Source: Amaurobius ferox (lineage: Eukaryota > Arthropoda > Arachnida > Araneae > Amaurobiidae). From it: DNA of 64,000 nt. The stretch covers positions 8,790,149 through 8,854,148 of the forward strand of contig OX578142.1 in the NCBI GenBank assembly GCA_951213105.1, given 5' to 3'. Position 1 is the first letter of the stretch; each line of letters starts with the position of its first letter. This document shows positions 11,688 to 21,302 of the stretch, in pieces. The notes beneath the pieces are model-generated. The model was not told where the DNA came from. It was given only the letters and a program-made list of their open reading frames with translations, and made no database searches. The position numbers were made by a program, and so were the translations under genes.

Positions 11688-12538
11688 TGTCGGCTGCTAT
11701 TGCTGTGTTAGCTGAGCGACTAGACTAGAAAATTTGAAAGTCATTTGCAGATTTAGCAGTGTTTTGGCCATATCCATATCTGAAGTGCTGGTAAAGAAAA
11801 TTTTGTAGCAGATGATATGCAGTAGTGATGTGTTTTCTCAAGAAAGCAAGCTCGTTAAACACAAACACAATTTATTTGTTGTGAGATCCATTGCATCAGA
11901 TGAAGTTACAAAATAAAACACTGTAACATTCGTTGCAAAGCAAAACTATATACAATGAGCTAGCAAGCTCATGAAAAGGTTTTAAACAGTCTATGACTAG
12001 GCACACACTCTCAGTTACTATAACATCGGTAAGTAGAAAAAACAGCTACTGTACCACACATGTCGTGCACGTTAATGAAGCCACCATCATCAGGTCACAC
12101 GTCATGGCTTTAGAAGTTAGACTACTCTCTACCAATCAAGGTCTGCCTTCCATACAAGGTCTTTCACCGTCGATCACCGTCTGATCGATCTGACTATACG
12201 TCGAGTCTTAAGTCTGCATAACTACAAGATCTTAAACTCTGAAAAGTCTCCCACGTCTACTACATGGTCAGTCAAGGTCTGTAAAGTCTCTGAATAACTG
12301 AGAATGTGTCCTATCATATATACACTGTGATGGGTACGCTCCGGAACACAACCGTTGACGGCAGCGCCCTCACTATATGCAAATCAGAATGCGCGCGCGG
12401 CGAGATGGCGATTTGCATGAATGGCATGTTCTGTTCCCGTCACGAGTCGTTCACGAGAACGGTAGAACCATTCTAAAAATGTAAACACGTTCTCGCGATA
12501 ACGAGAATCGCGACGAAAACAGAACCAAGTTTCCAACA
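11688..12538 (-). mobile_element. Solo copia LTR inside the PLE
   Basis: An 851-bp LTR of the same family as copy 1, flanked by aatat at 11683-11687 and 12539-12543. No internal sequence remains, which implies LTR-LTR recombination after insertion. It interrupts the PLE polyprotein frame. It differs from the copy 1 LTRs at scattered sites, such as tattgctg for tatttgctg. Confidence 0.93.
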
Positions 12539-12543
12539 AATAT

Positions 12544-13106
12544 TCCATACTTTGCTTGTTCTGTATTCTGGGTTTTAATCTAATTTGAAATTTTCTGGCC
12601 CTTAATTTAATTAAGTCAAGCATAATGGCTATATATTTATGTGTTTCTTCAATCTGAAAGTCAATAGGTTCTTCCAACGTATATTGCTGTATAAAAGCCC
12701 ATATACGAGGTAAATATTTGATTTTTATACTGTAAATGACATCCTTAATCCAACTGTACTTGATTCCGTCTTTGGTTTTAAATGATTCTATAAATATGGA
12801 GATTTTTTCTTCTGTGTCTTTATAGCTATAATGGTGTTTTCCTCTTCCTCTATGCCATCGCTGTGACTTCCTTGGTATCAATGAACTTGCTACTGGATAA
12901 TTGTCAACATTTCTACAATAATCTAAATTGTAGCTTTCTTTAAAATTGAGGGAATTCAATCCATAAGGGAATGTCGTTGAGTACTGTTTAATATGTGTGG
13001 CCTCCCACCACAATCTTTGTATTGGTACCGTGAGCGTTTGCCTAGGCTGGAAAAGCAGCTTTAAACGGGAGGGGGAGTCGCAATCCTCCCCAACCATTAA
13101 ATGCAA
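12544..13106 (-). pseudogene. PLE polyprotein, N-terminal part
   Basis: A minus-strand open frame of about 188 codons. It contains the motif LWWEATHIKQ followed by FPYGLN, which resembles the C-terminal end of a GIY-YIG endonuclease module as found in some PLEs. The upstream catalytic GIY/YIG part is not visible in this frame; a neighbouring frame of the leader looks coding, so a frameshift near 13030-13100 is likely. A basic region follows (KSQRWHRGRGKHH). The frame is cut by the solo LTR at 11688-12538 and resumes at 11682-11646 and then at 9553. Apparent continuation into the LTR is an artefact of the insertion. Family assignment rests mainly on the downstream RT. Confidence 0.6.
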
Positions 13107-13154
13107 AGCATTTGGTTATCCCAAGTTCCTTTAATTCTTCTTTTTCTTGGATTA
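13015..13154 (-). repeat. PLE right terminal copy (5' end of element)
   Basis: Reverse complement of the left-end sequence. The 5' end of the PLE reading frame overlaps it (around 13106), so the inverted copy at the other end duplicates 5' coding and leader sequence. This is a common product of PLE template switching. Confidence 0.75.
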
Positions 13155-13168
13155 TATATATATATATA

Positions 13169-13449
13169 TACTCCAAAAAAATGAAGCACCAAGAAGAAAG
13201 TGACTATTTTTATTGAAAATAAATATGCTTACAGCTCATACACAGGTAATGAAATTATTACAAACTCAAGTTAGCAATTGCACATTAAATTTTCAAATCA
13301 GTAATTGGTGAAACTCCCCTTGGCAGCAATGCATGCTTGTATATGTCTAGATAAAAATTGGAGTTTTAGGTAGGGAATTTGCATTCAGAATTTCGAGATG
13401 ATCGGATTATTTTTTAGGGGTGCTTCATTTTTTTTGCAAAATAGTGTAT
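13169..13449. mobile_element. Short MITE-like element, Tc1/mariner style ends
   Basis: Inverted termini share aaaaaaatgaagcacc (left, 13173-13190) and its complement ggtgcttcattttttt (right, near 13419-13434). TA-rich sequence flanks both sides. At about 280 bp it is too short for a transposase. The internal fragment around 13310-13370 might be a transposase 3' remnant, but no frame is open. Confidence 0.55.
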
Positions 13450-13460
13450 ATATATTTATA

Positions 13461-14450
13461 TATATACACTCTTCAAAAGTGAAATTGCAACTCCATGAAG
13501 AAATGCAAATTACAGTACCAGTACAAATGCAAATATGCCATATGCAATTACAGTACCAGTAGAAGAGACAGTCGTATTCAAATTATTAAAAGAACAAGCA
13601 AAGATATGAAAAAGAAATCTGTTTATTCAGTAAAGAATGTGGCCCCCACATTCTTTTGTGGGGCAGCTATACAGGCCACTAAATGGCAAGGCATACTATC
13701 GATGAGGCTATTAATAGTTGCCTGAGGAAATCCTTGCCAAGCAGCATCCACTGCAGTATGCAGATCGTCTATGGTATGTACCGGTGGTCTCTGGTGCACA
13801 TGATGTCTGATGAGGGTCCACACATGTTCAATGGGAGAGAGATCCACTGAGACTGCCTTCCAGGAAAGGATGTGAATTTTTTTCAGGCTGTTGAGAGTTT
13901 GCTGTGTGATGTGGCATTGTCTTGTTGGAATACTGTGCCCTGGATGGCCTGCACCAGTGCCCGAATCACGGGCATCACAACTTGTATGACGTACCAGTAC
14001 GCTATCAGATTGCCTGGATTGCCCACTATCAGATTGCCCAGAAAGCCACCACACCCGTCCATGGCTGTCATTCCTCCACAGACAGAAGCGAGATTCATGC
14101 TTAAGCAATACCCAATGCCATTCATTAGTCCAGTTGCGATGATGACAAGACCACGCCAGACTTGCATCCCTGTGTTGATCTCTTAATGGCACCCTAGTGA
14201 CTGGTTGTCATGCGTGCAACTGTACTTCATGCAACCTATTGCGAATGTTTTGGGTGCATGCTCTGTCATGCTTCTGTTGGATCCACCCCCTCTTCGGCAT
14301 GTTCTCTGATGTTCCTGTGTCCATTGTGTCACACATTGCTGGATGGTACTCATGTCGTACTCAACACGTGTGGCAATTGCACACATCGGCAAACAAATTT
14401 CACGTAGCTCCATGATAGGGCCTCATTCCCCAGCCATTAACTGCTGGTAT
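13461..14450 (-). mobile_element. Decayed Tc1-like transposon
   Basis: The left end (cactcttcaaaagtgaaatt, near 13468) looks like a Tc1-family terminal sequence next to a TA run. No matching right terminus was found before the Polinton at 14666, so the element is truncated or eroded. The transposase remnants are listed separately. Confidence 0.7.
13623..14413 (-). pseudogene. Tc1-like transposase, frameshifted
   Basis: Three minus-strand frames (14413-14183, 14192-13623 and 14167-13883) carry pieces of one Tc1-family DDE transposase. Recognisable blocks are HESRFCLWRNDSHGRVWW (the position of the first catalytic Asp is changed to His), QQDNATSHS in the alternative frame (second Asp retained) and LSPIEHVWTLIRHH (catalytic Glu retained). 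The N-terminal DNA-binding part is poorly preserved. Several frameshifts and the changed first Asp make it non-functional. Confidence 0.82.
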
Positions 14451-14659
14451 ATACTTCACTGACATCTTCGAGGCATCGCTTCTTCACTTTTTCGAAAGTT
14501 CGGCTGCTGCAAATCATCGCTGATAGCTTTTATGGGATGAGTTTAAATAGTAATAAGTTTAATATAGCGAATAAGTTTAAAAGTTATGAACATTTAAAGC
14601 TGAAAATTCGCCTTCCAAATCAGGTTCAGATTTATTTCTAGCTAACGATAGTGTTATTG

Positions 14660-14665
14660 CAGACA
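14660..14665. repeat. Polinton target-site duplication, left
   Basis: cagaca, identical to 34322-34327 and directly abutting the element ends. Six-base duplications are characteristic of Polinton integrases. Confidence 0.9.
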
Positions 14666-14793
14666 AGTAGTATATGGGTACTACTCTGGGACAAAATGAC
14701 ATTGTCATTTTAACCGATATAAATTACAATTGGGGTAACTCTGGGGTAAAATGACATTGTCATTTTACCCCAGAGTAGTACCCATATACCACT
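14666..14793. repeat. Terminal palindrome at Polinton left end
   Basis: The outermost bases (agtagtatatgggtactact) recur inverted at about 14772-14793. At the right end the same structure is an uninterrupted 73-bp palindrome. Here a partial duplication containing tctggggtaaaatgacattg has expanded the centre. Confidence 0.85.
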
Positions 14794-15231
14794 CAAACTG
14801 TTCAAAATTTTAAAAACCAGGACAACCTCTTGAGGTCAAAAATACATAAAATCATTCAAAAACGTATATTTTTAAAAAAATCAAAAATCAAGAGAGTTTT
14901 AGGACTCTAAAATTTCATTCATTTTGACTTAAAAAAATGAGTTTTTGAGATCAAATCTATCAAAATCGCCAAGATTTTAATTAAAAATGCTCTGTTTTAA
15001 AGGGTGGGGTTGAGACCCCCCCCCCCTTTTTTTTAAATCGCTATCACAGATATCTTTAAAAAACTAAACATTTTTTATAAAAATTGAAATGAATAAATAA
15101 GTTTAAAAAAATATAGATTTTAAAGAGTTTGGCCCTAAAATTTTTGGTAGCTACCTCATCTTCAGTTAATATAAAGGAATCCACATATCTGAGAACCTAA
15201 AAAATATATGATAATAGATGACAAATATGCC

Positions 15232-15249
15232 CCGTGCAGATCTGCGCGG
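15232..15249. promoter_or_regulatory. AGATCT-centred palindrome in left TIR
   Basis: CCGTGCAGATCTGCGCGG is an 18-base palindrome with a single T:G wobble pair. It belongs to a family with members at 24312, 24359, 24463, 24494 and 33799, and a variant at 24239. It lies downstream of the small TIR gene. Function unknown. Confidence 0.7.
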
Positions 15250-15351
15250 ACCATTTTTGATATAATAATAGAAATGAAGTTAAAAATACCTTCTAATATA
15301 TTAAAAAGAATAATAAAAAATATGAAAATGTCAAAATTAAAAAAATGATGA

Positions 15352-15630
15352 TTAAGCTTTCTCAAATTCATATTCGTATTTATCATCAATCCTACCCGAA
15401 TACTTAAATATGTATCTTCCTTTATTGATTTTATTTAATGATTCATCAGAAAGTTTTGCATGTTTTTTCGCAAGGTCTTTTTCTTCATTTTCCACATCTA
15501 ACTTTACGATTAATGAATCTCCATATATAGTATTAATTTTTCTCAATGATATCAGATCATATTTCCCAGGATTTAAATCATATAATTTATACGTTTTGGA
15601 ATAACCTCTAAGTCTATTGAACTCTTCCAT
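15352..15630 (-). CDS. Small conserved TIR protein, left copy
   Basis: A 92-residue lysine-rich protein of unknown function. It begins MEEFNRLRGY, contains a YDLNPGKYDLISLRKI block and ends YEYEFEKA. It lies wholly inside the TIR, so a nearly identical copy exists at 33418-33696; the two differ at only a few residues (for example SKTYKLYDL here versus PKMFKLYDL). The start codon is in the context TAATAAATGG shared by many genes of this element. Both copies are open while most large genes of the element are broken. No signal peptide, membrane segment or known domain is apparent. Confidence 0.75.
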   Translation of the reverse strand: MEEFNRLRGYSKTYKLYDLNPGKYDLISLRKINTIYGDSLIVKLDVENEEKDLAKKHAKLSDESLNKINKGRYIFKYSGRIDDKYEYEFEKA

Positions 15631-15741
15631 TTATTAGTAAACATTTTTTATAAGTAAAAAAAGTTAAGACCAACATTTATTATTCGATAACCAAAATGAA
15701 ATAACTCCTATGATATTAGAATTTATGGTTTTATAGATGAT

Positions 15742-15772
15742 AAAACATTGTGCCAAAATAGCACAATGTTTT
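15742..15772. terminator. Hairpin between TIR gene and LRR gene
   Basis: A perfect 12-bp stem (15742-15753 with 15761-15772) closes a 7-base loop. It lies just downstream of the minus-strand LRR gene and upstream of the TIR gene, where a transcript 3' end would be expected. The role as terminator is inference. Confidence 0.45.
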
Positions 15773-15855
15773 TATACAATAAAAAAAGTAAATTTGTAGA
15801 ATTTTTAAAAAGAATTTTTAAATTTGTAAAATTTGTAGAATTTTTATAAATACAT

Positions 15856-16927
15856 CTAATCTTCATAATCTGTAAAACCTCTTTCTACCATCTCTTTTAT
15901 GAGTTTTTCTCTGTATTCTTCATCAGACTTTGACTCTTTAAATATTTTTTCAGCTATAATATTTTTTGTTCATTATCAGAAATTGTAATAGAAACATCAG
16001 GATCAAATCCATTTAGTACATTAATTATTCTAGTTACTTTCCCCACAAAACATTTATCATCTCCAGCTTTTGTGTTAATCTTTTAACACTTTTATTATTT
16101 CATTTTTATTTTCATTTTTTAAAATTCTATTAAATACAATAACTAGTATTTTTCTAAATTTAATATTATGGAAATCTTCCTCTAGTAAGTCTCTTTTAAT
16201 TTCTATACCTAATTCTTTAATGCATTCATCTAAATCATATTTAATTTCTGTATTTAATAATTTTTTGATTGTGTCTCTCAAAGATTTTTGAATATATGTA
16301 TTATGCACATTTTGAGAGTCATTATATACATTATTATGAAATAATCGTCTTCTTAAAATCGGGGGTAAATTTATTTTATCTCCATCATACCATACTTTAT
16401 TTATACTAGACAAAAATATTAATTCATTTAGAGATGTAATATCATTTTCTCTACAATCTAATCCTACTAAATTTATTAAATTTTCTATTCCTTCAAGTGA
16501 TGTTAATTTATTTTCTCTACAATCTAATTCTTCTAAATTTATTAAATTTTCTATTCCTGCAAGTGAAGTTAATTTATTTTCTCCACAATATAATTTTTCT
16601 AAATTTATTAAATTTTCTATTCCTTCAAGCGAAGTTAATTTATTTCCTCCACAATATAATTCTTTTAAATTCGTTAAATTTTCTATTCCTTCAAGTGAAG
16701 TTAATTTATTTTCTCCACAATATAATTCTTTTAAATTCATTAAATTTTCTATTCCATCAAGTGAAATTAATTTATTTCCTCCACAATATAATTCTTTTAA
16801 ATTCGTTAAATTTTCTATTCCTTCAAATGAAGTATGATACAGAAATAGATATCACTTCAGTAGGATTCTCTATATTTAAGAAAGATATAAATTCTTTTCT
16901 TATACCATTATTATATATAGCATTCAT
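15856..16927 (-). pseudogene. Leucine-rich repeat protein, frameshifted
   Basis: The minus-strand gene likely starts at 16927 in a TATATAAATGAATG context. The centre encodes at least six 22-23-residue LRRs of the form LEGIENLxNLKELYCGxNKLTS, similar in spacing to short internalin-like repeats. After the repeats a charged region follows, and near 16020-16075, in another frame, is CFVGKVTRIINVLNGFDPDV, a block also known from C-termini of proteins in large DNA viruses (recall, not searched). At least two frameshifts (around 16830 and 15970-16080) and loss of the last frame make it a pseudogene as read. Neighbours are an accessory repeat protein upstream and the TIR gene downstream. Likely an accessory rather than a core virion function. 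Confidence 0.75.
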
Positions 16928-16990
16928 TTATATAGAAACATTTTTATAAAATATTTATTTTTCATCTTTGTTAGTTAATTGTCTCAAAAA

Positions 16991-17605
16991 TTAAACACAT
17001 TCTTTCAAGGCTTTTTTAACTTCACAAATCTCTTCAATAATTTTTTCTCTATAAAGTTCTTCTTCATAATGGCCAAACTTTTTATTTAATTCACTCATCT
17101 GTATTGCTTGTATTTTTTTCCAATGAACATTAAAAAAGTGTTCGGGTAATAGATCAAATTTGTATTTAATCAGATAACAAAAATCTAATTTATCCATAAA
17201 TTGTTCTATAAATGTTTCACTAAATGTCTGATATCTAGCTATATAAATCCAATTTAAATCATCTTTTAATTCTCTCATGGTCTCTTCTGAAAGATTTTGA
17301 AACATTGATACTTTATATAAATCTAAATAATCAGAACATTTTATGATAAATTCGTTACTTAAAGTTTGATATTGAGAAATGTTTACCCAATCTACTTTAT
17401 CTTTACATTTTTCTATAAAATCTTCTGATAATTTTTGATATTTAGAAATTTTAGGCCAATCATCAGGTTGAGTAAATTCTTCAATAAAAGATTCAGACAG
17501 TGATGAATATTGAAAAATTAAATCCCAATTTACATGATCTTTCAGATTTCTAATTACATCTTCAGATAAATTATTTCTGGAAAATTCATTCCAATCGATA
17601 TCCAT
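16991..17605 (-). CDS. YQ-LSE repeat protein
   Basis: An intact 204-residue protein made of about seven 23-25-residue repeats with consensus LSE-FIE-x6-DW-IS-YQ, for example LSEDFIEKCKDKVDWVNISQ. The C-terminus is charged (EEELYREKIIEEICEVKKAL). Similar repeats occur in proteins of several large DNA viruses and phages, where function is unknown. It starts MDIDWNEF in the context TTAAATGG. It lies between the fibre-like gene and the LRR gene, all on the same strand, and is one of the few long intact genes of the element. Probably a helical scaffold; no catalytic motif is seen. Confidence 0.72.
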   Translation of the reverse strand: MDIDWNEFSRNNLSEDVIRNLKDHVNWDLIFQYSSLSESFIEEFTQPDDWPKISKYQKLSEDFIEKCKDKVDWVNISQYQTLSNEFIIKCSDYLDLYKVSMFQNLSEETMRELKDDLNWIYIARYQTFSETFIEQFMDKLDFCYLIKYKFDLLPEHFFNVHWKKIQAIQMSELNKKFGHYEEELYREKIIEEICEVKKALKECV

Positions 17606-17635
17606 TTAATGATGAACGTATTTTAAAAAGGGATT

Positions 17636-18441
17636 TTTTCAATATGCATATAAGGTTTTAAAGTGCTTGATATACTGTCGGATCCTATCCATAATGTGAT
17701 GATATCATCACGTTTTCTATAAGCAAAACAGGTTACTGTATCTGTATGAGCTTATAAAAATACCTTACCATTGATTTCTAGTGATATCAGTGGACTTTTA
17801 TCATATATATATTTAGTTTCTACTGTATCATATATAACTATATATATAGAAATTTTCATATACATATCTGTAGTTATTCGCATCTCTTGATCCAGTAATT
17901 TAGAACTCATCATGTTGAAATTTGCTTTTTTTATTCCCCATTTTGAAAAAGTATGAAAATCATCTTCTATGGTAACTCAGATATCTCTATTGTCTAAACA
18001 TATTTTATTGACAGCATCGTTATCATTTTCAGGTTCTGAAACATTTGTAATTATTTTATTTTTTGCATCAAATTTATCATTCTTTAATATTAATGAATTT
18101 TTTTCAAAATATCTTTTATTCACAACATTTTTATCATCTTTCGGATCTGCTACATTTCCTATTCTTTTTCCTTTTGCATCGTAAGGTTTTCCTTCTAAAG
18201 AATGTAGAGTCATCATATTTAGTTTCTATAAGATCTCTCAATTCAAAATGATTATTCTCTATTTTATTCAAAACGAAACTTTTAGTGGTTAAATCTAAAT
18301 CATCTATAGGATTTTCACAATTTTTTAAAATTCTATTTTCCATATCATAATTTCCATCATCCATTAATTTAAAACCTATACCAGGAGGTCCAATAGGCCC
18401 TTCTTTCATTTGATTATCATAAGGTGGCTAATAAGCACTCA
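17636..18441 (-). pseudogene. Collagen/fibre-like protein, disrupted
   Basis: The gene probably starts at 18441 (TATAATAAATGAG context), but codon 5 is TAG. Next come a short collagen-like segment GPIGPPGIG and a DDGNYDMENRIL block. Then, in a shifted frame from about 18216, repeated units resemble phage or viral fibre shafts: RIGNVADPKDDKNVVNKRY and ITNVSEPENDNDAVNK. Downstream remnants (17930-17636, other frames) include MSSKLLDQEMRITTDMYM and a final CFAYRKRDDIITLWIGS segment that could be a fibre head. Position next to the capsid gene supports a receptor-binding fibre or spike role. At least two frameshifts and one nonsense codon are present. Confidence 0.65.
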
Positions 18442-18500
18442 TTTATTATAGCATTATGATTTTAAACTCTTTACCATTGTTATAGTTTTATTTTTCAAAT

Positions 18501-19708
18501 TTATAAAACATCTCTTTCTTTAAAAATAAAATAAAACTTATATTCTTTTTGAGTATTCATTAATCTCTCCCAATTAAATTCAATATCTAAATTATTTAAA
18601 TCTGTATAGTTTTCATGATTTGATAAGTCAAAATAAAAAATAGTATACATTTCTCCAAAATTCTCCTTATTTATCAAACATCCTGTTTCTGTATTAATAT
18701 CATTTAATCCTGCATGTAAAAGAGCTTCATACACTCTATTATAATCTTTATTGGTGAAATTCGTTTTGTAACACATAAGAGGAATTTGTTTATTATTAAT
18801 CATCAACCAGCATTCAGTCATATCTATATTATCAAATATCATATTATTTTTTTCATAATCACCATCTCTTTCAACGTACTGAGGAATGACATAGACACCT
18901 AAAACTTCATCAGAGGTTGTTGTTGCTGTGACAGATCCAATATCACTTTTATAGGGGCCTACCATCTTAAATCTATATCGAACCCAATTAACCTCTATAT
19001 CTTTAGCAGTTAAAAATGATTCCATAAACACACTTTCTGCAGAATTTTTAAATTCTATATAAGGTATATGCAAGGTTAAACCTTCAACTACTACCTTATA
19101 ATTAACATTTTCGACATCAGTATATATCATATTCTTATTTTCATTTCTTTGAATTTCTATTTTCACTTCAAAACCAGAAATAACCTTTTCATATTCTCTA
19201 AAGAAATCGATTATATCTTTTAAAGGTGTCCATATTTTAATGAAATTGCTATCTTTCGTTAGTTCCCATCTCTTTGTGAATTCTTCGTTATAATATTTAT
19301 TCATTTTCAAATTATTAAAAAATTCAATTATTTTAGTAGTATCCTCTAAAGTACCCTCATATTTTAACTCTTTTCGGTCAGCTGAATCATCTGTATCCAG
19401 ATAAAAAAATTCATCTTGAGCTTGTGATGTTACATAATCAGGAGTATAATGAGTTAATCTTAAAGCATGATTCATGATTGAAAAATTTGACTGTGTATTT
19501 GATTCAATTTCAGTATCTCCTATATGTACTTTTAAAGTTTTGATAAAACCTCCGCCATTTACACCAGACTCACATTTTTGTTTCCATTAAACCATGAAAC
19601 TTCCATAGAAAACGACTGTAAAGCTAATTTTTTTAATTTAAAAGGTGTAATAAAATTTACAGTGAATTCCTCTGATTTCTCATGACCTTCAGATTTTAAT
19701 ATTATCAT
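18501..19708 (-). pseudogene. Double-jelly-roll capsid protein (major capsid), frameshifted
   Basis: The main open frame (19475-18501, 324 residues) and a short upstream frame beginning near 19708 form one protein of about 400 residues separated by a single frameshift near 19580-19590. Characteristic stretches are FFREYEKVISGFEVKIEIQR, NVNYKVVVEGLTLHIPYI, a NNMIFDNIDMTECWLMINNK block and the C-terminal MYTIFYFDLSNHENY. These correspond in order to blocks of insect Polinton capsid proteins as recalled. No signal peptide or membrane segment is seen. Gene order (protease and core peptide upstream, fibre downstream) supports a virion structural role. A minor capsid or penton identity is less likely but not excluded. 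Confidence 0.72.
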
Positions 19709-19710
19709 TT

Positions 19711-20143
19711 CTACAGAACAAAATTTTCATTATAGTCACTGGGTTTTTGTGTAGGAAATGATTTGAGAACATTTTTAGGTGATTTACCTTTATTCCTTTC
19801 TCTTATATATTTCATACAAAATAAACCACATTTCACAGATGTAGGTTTCTGTAAAAAACTGTCATTATGACCTATTTTTGTTTTTTTTATTGGATGTAAC
19901 AAGAAATGTTTTAATATTTTCAGGAATATAGTTACCAAATGGATCAAAATATTCCACATATTTATATTTAGGATCATTATAATAACAAACCCAATGAGTT
20001 CCAGGGCCTGTTGATACATCTAAATTAATGATTCCATTTTCACATTTTCCTATTGTTTTAGGTAATAAATCGGAGGTAAATACACCTCTAAATCCTTTTT
20101 CATTTTTCATATTTTCTTCAATCATTTTGTTACTAATTCCCAA
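19711..20143 (-). pseudogene. Adenain-like cysteine protease, frameshifted
   Basis: Two overlapping minus-strand frames carry an adenovirus-type (Ulp1-fold) maturation protease. The first holds the catalytic His in GTHWVCYY and the acidic residue in YFDPFG; the second holds the oxyanion Gln and catalytic Cys in LQKPTSVKCGLFCMKYI. A frameshift around 19890 lies between the acidic residue and the Gln-Cys part. The start (MGISNKM) overlaps the end of the pX-like gene by 22 bases. In adenoviruses and Polintons the enzyme processes capsid and core precursors; a matching cleavage site is visible in the adjacent pX-like protein. All catalytic residues are present, but not in one frame. Confidence 0.85.
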
Positions 20144-20529
20144 GGTTGATATATTCCCTTTCCACGTTTTTTTTTTTTTTTTTTTTTAGAAGTTCCAGAT
20201 CCTTTCATCTTTTTTTGTACAGATGAACTAGCTAATCCAGATAAAGCACCTGTTGCTAATGCAGGAACTGCAAATTTAGCAGCTGTTATTAAAGAGGGTA
20301 TAAGTGCTGCTAGAAATGGTAAAAACCCTCCATTTTTATCTAATTGCATTTTACTGATAGTAATTCTTTTTCCATCATTAATATGATTAATTTGAGTTTT
20401 AGTTAAATACATCTCATGATTAGGAGTTTTAGATTTATCTATTTGTAATGTTAGTTCTTCTTTATTTCTAAAAGCTGATTTAAGTTTATTTTTCTGAACT
20501 TCACTCAAATGTATTTTCTTTTTTATCAT
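20122..20529 (-). CDS. Adenovirus pX/pVI-like small virion protein
   Basis: An intact 135-residue basic protein. The N-terminal half has the repeated pattern LSEVQKNKLKSAF and LTKTQINHI; a hydrophobic glycine/alanine segment follows (GGFLPFLAALIPSLITAAKF, continuing to about residue 105); then comes MKGSG and a run of eight lysines encoded by a long poly-T tract on the plus strand. The architecture matches the pX-like proteins of animal Polintons. MKGS-G fits the adenain consensus (M/L/I)xGx-G, so cleavage would release a lysine-rich tail. The start is in the context TTAATAAATG. It overlaps the protease gene, which suggests coupled expression. Likely membrane-active or DNA-condensing in the virion. 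Confidence 0.72.
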   Translation of the reverse strand: MIKKKIHLSEVQKNKLKSAFRNKEELTLQIDKSKTPNHEMYLTKTQINHINDGKRITISKMQLDKNGGFLPFLAALIPSLITAAKFAVPALATGALSGLASSSVQKKMKGSGTSKKKKKKKRGKGIYQPWELVTK

Positions 20530-20535
20530 TTATTA

Positions 20536-21302
20536 ACAGAGAAATTGTTTATGATATCGTTGTACATCATTATAAGTCATTTCTCCATTTTTTAATAACA
20601 TATCTAACAATAAAACTATTTGATCACCCAATTTCTTAGATTTATTTCCATTACATATTTTTTCTGTTAATTTTAATAATACATCCTTTTTATCTATACC
20701 TTCACCAAAATAAGGTTACTTATATTCATAATCTCTAAGACCTTGATATATTTTTTCGTCATTTCCATTTTATAATCTGATTCCTTAATTTTTTCTAGGT
20801 CACTTTCAGCTTTAGAATAGTTATAATTTTTAGTATTATTTCCTTTCTATCTTTTATATATATCTCGCTTTTCTTTAGCCATTGCTATTATTTCATCCAG
20901 ATCTTTTTTAGATTTATTTATAAGATCAGAAGGTAATTCTTAATTTTCTTTTTTGATAAACGGAATATCCAAAAATCTATCACTGTAAAATATAAATTTT
21001 CCGTCTGCTCTATCCATCAATTGTGCAACATCTGATGTGTAATCAAACTTAAGAGGTGGAAATGAAATATTTTCTACAGCATTGTGAATACTTTTTACAA
21101 CTTCTTTATTTGATTTTTCATATTTTTCAATTTCTTGAGTGACTGGTTTATGAAATTCCTCTAAGGTTTTTTGAATACCTAATTTTTCTTTTAGTTGATC
21201 TTCAATAGTCTTTTTTATTTCTTTTTCTAATTTTACTAATTTAATTGAATCTTTTATTTGCTTTATAACCTTGTGTTTTTGTTCTTTTTCTAATTCGTTC
21301 AT
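20536..21302 (-). pseudogene. Lysine-rich coiled-coil protein, disrupted
   Basis: The first frame (21302-20940, 120 residues) starts MNELEKEQKHKVIKQI and is almost entirely charged heptad-like helix up to about residue 75, then PPLKFDYTSDVAQLMDRADG. Further frames down to 20536 are compatible with one gene: a second basic helix (KSKKDLDEIIAMAKEKRD) and a C-terminal segment ending KNGEMTYNDVQRYHKQF just before the pX-like start. Two or more frameshifts or stops lie near 20940, 20850 and 20715. It is the first gene on the minus strand after the divergent intergenic region. I do not recognise a family; an internal virion or scaffold protein is a guess. Confidence 0.5.

Larger units (their letters stand above)
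1465..13154 (-). mobile_element. Penelope-like element (PLE), split by three insertions
   Basis: Without the inserted elements this is about 2.6 kb. It is delimited by a shared sequence of about 140 bp present in plus orientation at the left end (1465-1539 continuing at 7705-7769) and in minus orientation at the right end (13015-13154). The minus-strand reading frame runs 13106 to 12544, 11682 to 11646 and 9553 to 7935 once the insertions are ignored. Target duplications prove each insertion: attgc for the copia element, a 13-bp copy for the non-LTR element, aatat for the solo LTR. Terminal inverted or pseudo-LTR copies are typical of PLE insertions. Because inserted elements must be younger, the PLE is the oldest layer here. 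Confidence 0.8.
14666..15661 (+). repeat. Polinton left terminal inverted repeat
   Basis: Reverse complement of 33389-34321 with scattered differences. It is longer than the right copy mainly because of an insertion of about 50 bp within the terminal palindrome (14712-14765). It includes the whole small gene at 15352-15630 and ends a few bases upstream of that gene's start. Confidence 0.9.

Noticed and set aside
12384..12540. C-terminal extension of the PLE frame (LETWFCFRRDSRYRENVF)
   Set aside because: These residues are LTR sequence read through after the insertion point; the real PLE frame continues at 11682.
1465..13154. DNA transposon with long TIRs
   Set aside because: The inverted ends could suggest this, but the internal coding sequence is a Penelope-like RT, for which inverted terminal copies are known.
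16497..16949. 150-codon plus-strand frame rich in Leu and Phe
   Set aside because: It is the antisense of the LRR repeats; periodicity comes from the real minus-strand gene.
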